Assembly (NCBI GenBank): GCA_020058565.1
Contig: JAGVDT010000037.1
Location: 1-8,658, forward strand
Origin: Minisyncoccota bacterium
GTDB taxonomy: Bacteria; Patescibacteriota; Minisyncoccia; Phycocordibacterales; UBA2100
Direction: 5' to 3'
Length of the DNA: 8,658 nt
Below, in pieces: positions 1 to 6,588 of the stretch. The position numbers and the translations under genes were made by a program. How positions within the stretch are numbered: position 1 is the stretch's first letter; every line of letters starts with the position of its first letter. The notes beneath the pieces are model-generated. The model was not told where the DNA came from. It ran no database searches and saw only the letters and a list, made by a program, of their open reading frames with translations.

Positions 1-2
1 CA

Positions 3-80
3 CGCCTCAGTGAAAAGTTTTTCTCGAAGGATTTGATCGCTGCGATCAAGAAATCTGCATTACTGCCTCCACAAAAATAG
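3..80 (+). CDS. C-terminal end of an unidentified gene (partial)
   Basis: An open frame enters from the left edge and ends at TAG 78-80, giving 25 residues that close with AAIKKSALLPPQK. The composition is protein-like (amphipathic, Lys-rich, Pro-rich tail). The stop lies 3 bases from the stop of the convergent uridylyltransferase gene, a normal arrangement for two adjoining convergent genes. The other two plus frames hit stops within a few codons. The ending faintly recalls the AIrkAsPLPPP-type tail of TonB/TolA C-terminal domains, but 25 residues cannot establish a family. It is a probable real gene end with no function assigned. Confidence 0.45.
   Translation, partial: RLSEKFFSKDLIAAIKKSALLPPQK
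33..49. repeat. Small hairpin near the convergent gene ends
   Basis: TTGATCG (33-39) and CGATCAA (43-49) form a perfect 7-bp stem with a CTG loop. It lies inside the end of the plus-strand partial gene and 35 bases past the stop of the minus-strand uridylyltransferase gene. No uninterrupted T tract follows on the minus strand (ATCCTTCGAGAAAAAC), so it is at best a weak terminator or 3'-end stabiliser for the minus-strand operon. Confidence 0.3.
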
Positions 81-83
81 AAA

Positions 84-956
84 CTAAAGCTTGAGGTTTT
101 TTAGAAATTCTCGGAATTCACCGTTGAGCTCTTTGTGTTTGAGGGCGAATTCTACGGTCGCTTTCATGTATTCGAGCTTGTTGCCGGTATCGTAGTATTT
201 GCCGTTTTTGACCTCTACCGCGTAGACGTCTTCTTCTTTGGCAAGCGTGGTTATTGCGTCGACGAGCCAGAGTTCGCCGTCTTTGCCGGTAGGAGTATCT
301 GCAAGAATGTCGAACAGCCGCGGGGGCATGATGTATGCGCCGTGTGTGGCGAGGTTTGAAGGGGCTTCTTCTGGCTTCGGTTTCTCGACGATCTTATTTA
401 TTTTGTATACGCCTTCCGACACATCCGATATATCAGCGATACCGTATTTCCCGACTACTTCTTTCGGCACTCGAACGCCCGATATGCATGCTTTTCCGTG
501 TTTTTCCCAGACATCCATCATTTGTTTTAACCGCGGCGGTTCGGAATAAATGAATTCGTCGCCCCACAGTATGGCAAAAGGTTCGTTGCCAACGACTTCG
601 CGGGCGTTCAGTACCGGCGTGCCGTTTCCATACGGGCCTTTCTGCCGCACATAAATAAAGTTCGCCATTTCCGCTATCGCGATTACCTCGTCGGCCTGCT
701 TGTTCTTCCCGGCTTCGCGCAATCTTTTCTCGAGTTCGTATGGATAGTCAAAATGATCCTCGATCGAACGCTTGTGCGATCCGGTGATGATGATTATGTC
801 CTCTATCCCAGATGCTACCGCCTCTTCCACTACATACTGAATAATCGGCTTGTCGACAATAGGAAGCATTTCTTTGGGCATCGCTTTGGTTTGCGGCAAA
901 AAGCGCGTGCCAAACCCTGCCGCTGGAATAACTGCTTTGCGAATTTTTTGTGCCAT
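84..956 (-). CDS. galU: UTP--glucose-1-phosphate uridylyltransferase (GalU type)
   Basis: The gene encodes 290 aa, the usual length for bacterial GalU, a cytoplasmic nucleotidyltransferase that makes UDP-glucose from UTP and glucose-1-phosphate. The N-terminal signature AAGFGTRFLPQTKAMPKEML (12-31) is the nucleotide-binding G-x-G-T-R loop plus the Lys-rich active-site segment. Further landmarks are WGDEF (131-135, the metal-binding Asp region), IVEKP (189-193) and YDTGNK (255-260). The start at 956 was chosen because MAQKIRKAVIPAAG matches where family members begin. The frame stays open to ATG 1025, but that would add a 23-residue tail not typical of GalU and starts inside a hairpin. No clear ribosome site precedes either start. 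It is the last gene of the polysaccharide operon, matching the role of hasC in hasABC-type loci. Oddity: the loop usually reading PLGLGHAVL is GPYGNGTPVL here (107-116). Strict substrate choice (Glc-1-P against another sugar phosphate) cannot be read from sequence. Confidence 0.92.
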   Translation of the reverse strand: MAQKIRKAVIPAAGFGTRFLPQTKAMPKEMLPIVDKPIIQYVVEEAVASGIEDIIIITGSHKRSIEDHFDYPYELEKRLREAGKNKQADEVIAIAEMANFIYVRQKGPYGNGTPVLNAREVVGNEPFAILWGDEFIYSEPPRLKQMMDVWEKHGKACISGVRVPKEVVGKYGIADISDVSEGVYKINKIVEKPKPEEAPSNLATHGAYIMPPRLFDILADTPTGKDGELWLVDAITTLAKEEDVYAVEVKNGKYYDTGNKLEYMKATVEFALKHKELNGEFREFLKNLKL

Positions 957-1023
957 TGTTGGACATAGTACCATCCGCATGCCGGTTCCCGAAAGGCTAT
1001 TACCAAAGGGGGATCCTTGTAAC

Positions 1024-1071
1024 ACATGTGTACCGAAGGTGCCCTTCGGTACGCACCTTCGGTACGCATGT
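1024..1071. repeat. Switchable hairpin with tandem repeat between two operon genes
   Basis: The left arm 1024-1042 pairs with 1053-1071 over 19 bp with one mismatch (1029/1066). Within it, CCTTCGGTACGCA occurs twice in perfect tandem (1043-1055 and 1056-1068). The left-arm core GTACCGAAGG (1030-1039) can therefore pair with either copy, giving two mutually exclusive stems, one with a 3-base loop and one with a 10-base loop. The element reaches the first base of the TAA stop (1071-1073) of the upstream gene and sits 68 bases before the chosen galU start. No T tract follows on the minus strand, so it looks more like an mRNA stabiliser, processing site or attenuator than a classical terminator. 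It could also be a REP-like element. Confidence 0.7.
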
Positions 1072-1949
1072 TATAAATTCTGCGCGAGGAAGTCGTCGAA
1101 TTTAACATCCATGAAATCCGTGCGTATACCCGTATAGCGGGCGCCGGTTATCGGGGCAGTACCTCCAAATTCCCCCCTATCCGTGGCGGTTAGGAGTGAT
1201 TGCCATCCTGAGCCAAGCGGGCTCTGCATCGAAAGTTTGACGGTCACAGAACCGTCAGAGTTGGTAACGGTATCGGAGCGAAGCCGCAGCCAGACGTTGT
1301 GGGGCAAAAGATTGCGGCTTGTGCCATTCGCGGCGGAAATGGAATATGTGCCGGGGAAGATTTTCTTTTGCGCCATCGTATAATAGGCGCCGTTGATTTT
1401 TTTCTTCAAAATAGCCGTGCCATCGACTCGCAAACCGGCATAATACAGCGTTTGCCCGTCCATACTGTATCGACTCATCAATAGCAACCCGTTTGAGGCA
1501 TTTCTGTTCGCGCTTGGACTAAAATTATCTGCAGCAATGTAGTAGCTTGCTTCAAGCCGCACGTTGTTCCACGTGCTCCGCGAAACCAGTCGGAAAATAT
1601 TTTGCGGATGTGCACCGTTGTCGGTATCTCTCGGATTAGCCGTAGCGTATGCAATTCTCCAGGGATCGGTAATAGGAAGCGTCCCTTGAATCGTTTCTCC
1701 CTTGCCGTCGAACAAAATCAATTTGGCGCCAGAATTTACCCACCAATACGGAGAAGTCGTTTGGTTCATTGACCCGGACTCGTAGAGCGTATCCTGCACG
1801 TAGAAATTGTATTTATACGGAGACACAACTGCAGCAGCTGCGGATGCGCTCGCGGGATTTCCGCGAGGCGGTTTGAACATGGGAAAAAATACCGCGGAGA
1901 TCCCGAAAAGCAGCGTAAGCGTTACGAAAAATGGATAGTATCGTCGCAT
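1071..1949 (-). CDS. Secreted or membrane-anchored beta-sandwich protein, function unknown
   Basis: The gene encodes 292 aa. An N-terminal hydrophobic segment with a positive start (MRRYYPFFVTLTLLFGISAV, then a Pro/Ala/Ser linker at 27-43) indicates export, either as a signal anchor or a cleaved signal peptide. The rest lacks hydrophobic segments and is rich in alternating beta-strand patterns, Asn, Ser and aromatic residues. Recognisable stretches are NGLLLMSRYS (153-162), YYAGLRVDG (169-177) and the closing DFMDVKFDDF (278-287), which resemble concanavalin-A-like/LamG or DUF1080-type sugar-binding or hydrolase folds. I see no catalytic signature I can name. The start at 1949 was preferred because it begins directly at the signal; ATG 1991 in the same frame would add 14 residues. 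It lies 134 bases after the deacetylase stop and before galU, so it probably acts on or binds the extracellular polymer. The C-terminal domain of the preceding deacetylase has a similar order of strand-like segments. Confidence 0.82.
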   Translation of the reverse strand: MRRYYPFFVTLTLLFGISAVFFPMFKPPRGNPASASAAAAVVSPYKYNFYVQDTLYESGSMNQTTSPYWWVNSGAKLILFDGKGETIQGTLPITDPWRIAYATANPRDTDNGAHPQNIFRLVSRSTWNNVRLEASYYIAADNFSPSANRNASNGLLLMSRYSMDGQTLYYAGLRVDGTAILKKKINGAYYTMAQKKIFPGTYSISAANGTSRNLLPHNVWLRLRSDTVTNSDGSVTVKLSMQSPLGSGWQSLLTATDRGEFGGTAPITGARYTGIRTDFMDVKFDDFLAQNL

Positions 1950-1991
1950 GGACGGAAGTATAGGTGATCGTGCACCCGTGAACGCGAGCAT

Positions 1992-2083
1992 ACGGGTTCA
2001 TGGTAAATACATATTTGGTCTTGTAAATAGAAATATGAAAAATCTTTTTTATACACCATAACTTCATCTGATTGAAAGTGCCT
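1992..2083 (-). other. AT-rich spacer between deacetylase and beta-sandwich genes
   Basis: A roughly 92-134 base spacer, depending on the downstream start, is clearly more AT-rich than the flanking genes. Its upstream edge carries the perfect palindrome GCCTTCATGAAGGC (2080-2093), which contains the TGA stop (2084-2086) of the deacetylase. I see no confident -35/-10 pair and no Shine-Dalgarno site. The AT-richness leaves room for an internal promoter serving the last two genes of the operon, but this is not demonstrated. Confidence 0.3.
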
Positions 2084-3688
2084 TCATGAAGGCGTGTTCG
2101 AAGCAAAGTACGGTCTTACGATCACAGAGCTGACTTGTGCTTCCGCTACTCCGAGTGTTTCATTCCAGACTTGCACACCTACCCCGCCGGCATGTTTGCG
2201 CTCATAGCTTTCGAGTACTGACGCGTAGTCCCACGTGCATTCGATAGTGGCGCCGTGCACACGGATACCGAGTCGAGCGGAGTCTGAATACGCGATCGCG
2301 GGGACTTTCTTTGCGACCAAAGTCCTTGTTTGGCCGCGCACGGTCGACTGTATACGCACCTCTCCTCTAGAGTAAACGCACGCGTCATAGGTGCTGGAGT
2401 CGATTACATCGGCGAGAGCGAAAATATGTCCGCTCTGCCAATTGGCAGTGAGATCAAAACCGTAATCGTCCCAGAGCGCGCTTCCATCGAGAAAGGCGGA
2501 AGCGCTCGAATGCGAGTCCGTCGCTTTGAGCTCAAAATTATTGCGCCCGATGCTGAGGGCTCCCCATGCGGGTATCCAGCCGCGGTTCTCGGAGAAATCA
2601 TCCTCGTAGGGCAGCGTTTTCATGCGCCCGTTTTCCATTATCGAAAGAAGTCTTTCTCCGTCCCAGTCATGGTCGACATGTATTCGCCGTACGATGAAGT
2701 CAGTGCCCAACAGATGAGCCGTCATGGAAGCAATATCGCCTGGCAAAGCCTCGCGCGTAGGAAAGGCGAAAGTGAAGTGTTGGTTGTTAAGCTGCAGGAA
2801 TCCAAATTTGTACAAAGAGCGTGCAATCGCCTCAGTGGTCGATGCTCCTTCAGGAAAGTTGTTTGCGCCATTGACGCCGGTTTCATTTCCCAACGGAAAG
2901 GCGAAGGAACGTATCGGCACGTTGTATGTCGTCTCCAGATCTTTTTTTGCTGCGGCGAGGTCTTGCCTGACTCGAGCCGAAAACTCAGACACGGTTTCCA
3001 GCCTGCTTTGTTCTGAGAGCCAGAGACGATCTGCAAAATACACGCCAGTTTGTCCTGCCGGATCCGCGGGGTACGGTCGATGTCCATCAAAAGAGTGCGA
3101 TCCAATCGACCAGCGGCCGGAGGCAATCATCCTCTCGATTTCTTTTGGGACGAGGTAGTAGGTGGAACGGGGGATTTCTGAAGAAGCGACTATTACGAAG
3201 TTCGTCGCATGGAATCCAAGGGCTTTGAGGATTGGATCTACCGGGTAAAAACTGTCTTTGGCGGCATCGTCAAACGTGAGAAGAAAGGATTTTTCCGGAA
3301 GTGTTCGCCGCCCCTCAATAAATTCCTCGAACTCTTGCAGGCTCACGCTCTGCCAGCCGGCTTTTTTAAGAGCAAGCATTTGGTCTTGAAAATTCGCCAC
3401 CGTTACGTTTGCGACGTCATTGACGTCGCGCACGAGGCGGTGATAGGTGAGAACCGGAATGGCCTTTGCATTTGCAGTAGATGCCACTGCGAGATTTTGG
3501 TACGGGCTCCAGATAGCCGACAGGTATGCTCCCCGCACATCTGCGAAGATCGCGCGCGGCGATAACGCCGGCTCATTCTCGACGTATATGGAGCCGATCA
3601 CGATCACTGCGAGAAGGGCTCCCGATATAAGCAGAAAGACCATTTTGAAATACGAAGTGCTTCTGAAGACATAGGGGTGCGCACGCAT
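2084..3688 (-). CDS. Membrane-anchored polysaccharide deacetylase (NodB/PgaB-like) with C-terminal beta-sandwich
   Basis: The gene encodes 534 aa. Residues 15-35 form one membrane segment, so the rest should lie outside the cytoplasmic membrane. The NodB (CE4) domain runs about 77-350: PVLTYHR (78-84), the metal/base motif TFDDA (138-142, D140 and D141), and SHSFDGHR (197-204) with H198 and H203. That four-residue His spacing is the one seen in PgaB rather than the commoner H-x3-H. RSFAFPLG (260-267) corresponds to motif 3 and RRIHVDHDW (334-342) closes the domain. Such enzymes remove N-acetyl groups from GlcNAc polymers in a metal-dependent way. Residues about 360-527 form a beta-rich module resembling LamG/concanavalin-A folds, probably polymer binding; it is not the glycosidase domain of E. 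coli PgaB. The start is one base after the synthase stop (TGATATG), implying translational coupling. No strong ribosome site is visible. The length is unusual for a simple deacetylase because of the extra C-terminal domain. Confidence 0.88.
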   Translation of the reverse strand: MRAHPYVFRSTSYFKMVFLLISGALLAVIVIGSIYVENEPALSPRAIFADVRGAYLSAIWSPYQNLAVASTANAKAIPVLTYHRLVRDVNDVANVTVANFQDQMLALKKAGWQSVSLQEFEEFIEGRRTLPEKSFLLTFDDAAKDSFYPVDPILKALGFHATNFVIVASSEIPRSTYYLVPKEIERMIASGRWSIGSHSFDGHRPYPADPAGQTGVYFADRLWLSEQSRLETVSEFSARVRQDLAAAKKDLETTYNVPIRSFAFPLGNETGVNGANNFPEGASTTEAIARSLYKFGFLQLNNQHFTFAFPTREALPGDIASMTAHLLGTDFIVRRIHVDHDWDGERLLSIMENGRMKTLPYEDDFSENRGWIPAWGALSIGRNNFELKATDSHSSASAFLDGSALWDDYGFDLTANWQSGHIFALADVIDSSTYDACVYSRGEVRIQSTVRGQTRTLVAKKVPAIAYSDSARLGIRVHGATIECTWDYASVLESYERKHAGGVGVQVWNETLGVAEAQVSSVIVRPYFASNTPS

Positions 3689-3689
3689 A

Positions 3690-5120
3690 TCAGGCTGTTG
3701 GCTGCGGCTTCGTGTGGGTTTCGCGCGTCCCCCAGCCGCGGTTTTGGATGGTTACGAGCGCCACGAAGAGCATATACGAGAGTACGATCATGTTGAGACA
3801 TGCCCACAGAAAAACGTATGGATAATAGGGGTTCTCGCGCGCATAGAGGCGGTAAAAAATAAGGAACAGCGCGGCCACGGCGAATACGCCGAGCATATAG
3901 TAAAGTGTGCTCGAAAAGCCGTGCACCAATGGCGTGTATATGAACGCCCGTGATGCCATGACCGGCGTCATAATCGTTACGATCATGAGCGGGAAGAAAT
4001 ACGTAAATGCCACGAACGGATCGCGCTTGATGATGAACTTGCTCGCAAATATTGAATTCACGAACCAGCCTTTTTTCCAGCGTATCTGTTGTTTTATGAA
4101 CTGCTTCAACGTGGTGGGGACGATAGTGTACGCGCGAACGCTCGAGGAATACATGGTTTCGTATCCGAGCTGTATGACCCGGTTGGTTATCGAGCGGTCG
4201 TCTCCCCACGTAACCGGCAGGCCCAGGAAAGTTTCCTTTAGCCAGTCATCAAGAAGCGGCAGAATCATCTCTCTGCGGTACGCGGAAGCGCATCCGCTGC
4301 AGCAGAAAACCATGCGGAAAGTGGATTCGGCGGCCTTGAGGATGCGAAACGAGAGGAAATAGTATGCCGCCTGCATGCGGGTGAGTATATTTGCGTCCGC
4401 GTTTACCGGCTCCGTGTGGTAACTGACTGCACCCACGCGCGGATTTCTAAACGGCTCAACGACGTTGTGTATGTCCCGCGGGTCTATGCGGCTGTCGCTG
4501 TCCAGCTGGATCACTAATTCACCCGACGCCCTGCGGAAGCCCTCTGCCATACCGTGGCGTTTGCCCTTGTTGGTGACCCAGTCGACAAAAACGAGCTGCG
4601 GATAGAGTTGCTTCATCTTGACGATCTCATCGCGCGTGCCGTCTGTAGATGCGTCGTTGATAACTATCACTTCGGTCTTCTCGGGCGGATAGTGTGACAA
4701 ATAGCAATTGCGTATGGTGCGCGCGATTTCTTTTTCTTCGTTATAGGCAGGAATGACGAAGGATATTGCAGGCGTAAACGGCTCTTGGTGGGCTTCATGC
4801 GCAGAGAGCGCGCGTTCGTATGATGCCGTATAGAAAAGCGACGCCACGAGCCTGGAGAGTTGGAATATGGTGACGAAAAAAGTATACACGAGCAAAACCC
4901 CGTCTACGTCGGAGGCGGTCGTTGTCTGGGATTTGATGAGAATGATCGCGAGCAATACTAAAAATGCTGCTGCAAATAACAATGCCTGGTACCCGATATT
5001 TCTGGCACGGCGATGTTCGAGCTGCTGCTGTGTCAGGTGGTTCGAGTCGGCGTGCCAGAGATCGTTACCGACAACGACGGTATTGCGCCTCCAGGAATTA
5101 ACGGCCTCGAGAACTTTCAT
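3690..5120 (-). CDS. Hyaluronan/chitin-synthase-like membrane glycosyltransferase (GT2)
   Basis: The gene encodes 476 aa. It is a processive family-2 synthase that would polymerise UDP-sugars on the cytoplasmic side and extrude the chain through its own membrane domain. Two N-terminal membrane segments lie at about 41-63 and 74-98. The GT-A domain has VIPAYNEE (122-129), VINDASTDGT (153-162), DSDS (207-210, the DxD site), SGCA (275-278), GDDR (306-309, catalytic Asp) and QQIRW (344-348, the QxxRW acceptor motif). Membrane segments follow at about 368-390, 402-425 and 433-458. Near the end comes WGTRE (463-467), matching the WGTR gating-loop motif of hyaluronan synthases. GDDRSITN and WGTR point to the HasA/NodC/PgaC branch rather than cellulose synthases. 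The polymer formed (hyaluronan, chitin-like, PNAG or other) cannot be decided from sequence. The ATG overlaps the dehydrogenase stop as ATGA, so the two are coupled. The deacetylase gene follows after one base. Confidence 0.93.
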   Translation of the reverse strand: MKVLEAVNSWRRNTVVVGNDLWHADSNHLTQQQLEHRRARNIGYQALLFAAAFLVLLAIILIKSQTTTASDVDGVLLVYTFFVTIFQLSRLVASLFYTASYERALSAHEAHQEPFTPAISFVIPAYNEEKEIARTIRNCYLSHYPPEKTEVIVINDASTDGTRDEIVKMKQLYPQLVFVDWVTNKGKRHGMAEGFRRASGELVIQLDSDSRIDPRDIHNVVEPFRNPRVGAVSYHTEPVNADANILTRMQAAYYFLSFRILKAAESTFRMVFCCSGCASAYRREMILPLLDDWLKETFLGLPVTWGDDRSITNRVIQLGYETMYSSSVRAYTIVPTTLKQFIKQQIRWKKGWFVNSIFASKFIIKRDPFVAFTYFFPLMIVTIMTPVMASRAFIYTPLVHGFSSTLYYMLGVFAVAALFLIFYRLYARENPYYPYVFLWACLNMIVLSYMLFVALVTIQNRGWGTRETHTKPQPTA

Positions 5121-6457
5121 ACGGACGGACGGCCAATTCCTCGGTATGTGACGGCGCTATTCACGAAGGAGTCTTTGTCGAGGCAATTTCTTCCATCGAT
5201 GACAATCCCCACGCCTTCATTGGAGAATTCTTTTGGACTCAACGATCTGAACATCGTGTGATCTGTCGCGAGGAGCGCTGCGTCAGCGCCACGAAGGGCT
5301 TCATGGATTGATTTTGCCGAAGCGGCGCTCGAAACGTACGGATCAAATGTCCGAACCTCTGCCCCGTGGTCAACCAAAATGTCGCGGATGGCCAGCGCCG
5401 GGCTTTCGCGTAAGTCGGGCACATCTTTTTTATATGCCAGTCCCAGGAGGGCGATCGTCGCACCATGGAGCCTTTTTCCTTTTTGCTCGAGTTCGTATCG
5501 GAGAAGACGCACTGTGTAGTGCGGCATACCGTTATTTATTCGGCGGGCGGTCGCCAGAAATCGATGATCGAACCCGTTTTCGGCGCCATATCGTATCAGG
5601 TAGTACGGATCGACCGGTATGCAGTGCCCGCCAACGCCGCAGCCCGGATAGTGCGGCATGAAACCGAATGGCTTCGTGGATGCGCCCCGGATCACGTTTA
5701 CGATATCGATCCCAGCTCGGTCAAACGCCATCGCGAGTTCGTTTACAAACGCAATGTTTATGTCGCGAAAGGAGTTCTCGACCATTTTCACTGCCTCCGC
5801 CTCCTTTAGGCTCTGCATCGGTACGATTTCTGCATCGATAAGGTTTCGATACAGAGATACTGTGCGCTCGAGGCTTTCTTTGTTGCGTCCTCCGATCACG
5901 CGAGTGATTGTGCACACGCTCCATCGCGGATCTCCCGGATTGATTCGTTCGGGGCAGTGCGCGAAATGAAATGCATCACGCGGGAGTCCGGAGACTCTTT
6001 CCAGGATGGGTAAAGATACTTTCTCGCACGCGCCCGGGTTTACCGTGCTCTCCACTACGACAAGTCCGCCCCGTTTCAAATGCCGCCCGACTATTTCCGA
6101 GGCGCTCTTTAGCGGACCCAGATCCGGTTGGCGGTCTTCGTGCACCGGTGTGGGCACGCATATAATGAACGTGTTTGCTCGATCGAGATCGCGTTCGTCG
6201 CCGGTAACGCACATCTGGGTCGCACGTTGGAACGCTTCAGCCTCCTCACGGGAAAGGAAATTTGCTTCACGTTTTTTAAGCCGCGCGATTTTTGCTTTGT
6301 CGATATCGAATCCGACGGTCGGGTACCCTCTTTGTGTAGCCGCAATCGCGAGCGGCAAACCCACGTATCCAAGCCCAACGATCGCGATTGCCTCGAGGGG
6401 CGATTTCTTGATTATCGCGCGCTGGTGGCCGCGCATGGCCGTTTCTTGAGCAGACAT
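5117..6457 (-). CDS. Nucleotide-sugar 6-dehydrogenase (UDP-GlcNAc/UDP-ManNAc class)
   Basis: The gene encodes 446 aa, full length for the family. These cytoplasmic enzymes oxidise the C6 hydroxyl of a UDP-sugar twice with NAD+, giving a UDP-uronic acid. Seen in order: Rossmann loop GLGYVGLP (28-35), VPTP (101-104), ESTVNPG (136-142), CPERINPGD (168-176), KMVENSFRDINIAFVNE (224-240, with the catalytic Lys224 and Asn228), catalytic Cys279 in GGHCIPVDP, and GLAYKKDVPDLRESPA (339-354). GLGYVGLP together with CPER and GGHCIPVDP places it in the WecC/WbpA group (COG0677) rather than the HasB/Ugd group. UDP-GlcNAc or UDP-ManNAc is therefore the likelier substrate than UDP-glucose, although class boundaries are not absolute. 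It heads the operon and overlaps the synthase gene by 4 bases (ATGA). The start at 6457 is preceded by GAGG 10 bases upstream. A second Cys (273) beside the active site is unusual and may be incidental. Confidence 0.92.
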   Translation of the reverse strand: MSAQETAMRGHQRAIIKKSPLEAIAIVGLGYVGLPLAIAATQRGYPTVGFDIDKAKIARLKKREANFLSREEAEAFQRATQMCVTGDERDLDRANTFIICVPTPVHEDRQPDLGPLKSASEIVGRHLKRGGLVVVESTVNPGACEKVSLPILERVSGLPRDAFHFAHCPERINPGDPRWSVCTITRVIGGRNKESLERTVSLYRNLIDAEIVPMQSLKEAEAVKMVENSFRDINIAFVNELAMAFDRAGIDIVNVIRGASTKPFGFMPHYPGCGVGGHCIPVDPYYLIRYGAENGFDHRFLATARRINNGMPHYTVRLLRYELEQKGKRLHGATIALLGLAYKKDVPDLRESPALAIRDILVDHGAEVRTFDPYVSSAASAKSIHEALRGADAALLATDHTMFRSLSPKEFSNEGVGIVIDGRNCLDKDSFVNSAVTYRGIGRPSV

Positions 6458-6467
6458 ATTGTATTTG

Positions 6468-6471
6468 CCTC
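6468..6471 (-). promoter_or_regulatory. Shine-Dalgarno site of the dehydrogenase gene
   Basis: GAGG on the minus strand lies 10 bases before ATG 6457. It is the only reasonable ribosome site near the first gene of the polysaccharide operon and supports that start over the in-frame ATG at residue 8. Confidence 0.45.
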
Positions 6472-6505
6472 GGGTGAGGTATTTTTATCGTTACGTGCTA
6501 AAGGG

Positions 6506-6530
6506 CGGCGTTTCTTTTCGAGAAACGCCG
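6506..6530 (-). promoter_or_regulatory. Leader hairpin upstream of the polysaccharide operon
   Basis: CGGCGTTTCT (6506-6515) and AGAAACGCCG (6521-6530) make a perfect 10-bp stem with a 5-base loop, ending 49 bases before the dehydrogenase ATG. No T tract follows in either direction, so termination by the intrinsic route is unlikely. In the leader RNA it could be an attenuation, protein-binding or stability element. Confidence 0.5.
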
Positions 6531-6588
6531 AACACATGTACTGGTAGAGACGGTAAAACGTGGCGCTGCTTACGGAGATACCAAATGC

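Noticed and set aside
1024..1071. Intrinsic terminator between the beta-sandwich gene and galU
   Set aside because: Strong stems, but no T tract on the minus strand after them.
1992..2083. Internal promoter for the last two operon genes
   Set aside because: The spacer is AT-rich, but I could not find a -35/-10 pair with proper spacing.
2330..3016. 228-codon plus-strand open frame opposite the deacetylase
   Set aside because: It lies wholly within the well-supported NodB-family gene and has no recognisable motifs, so it is a shadow frame.
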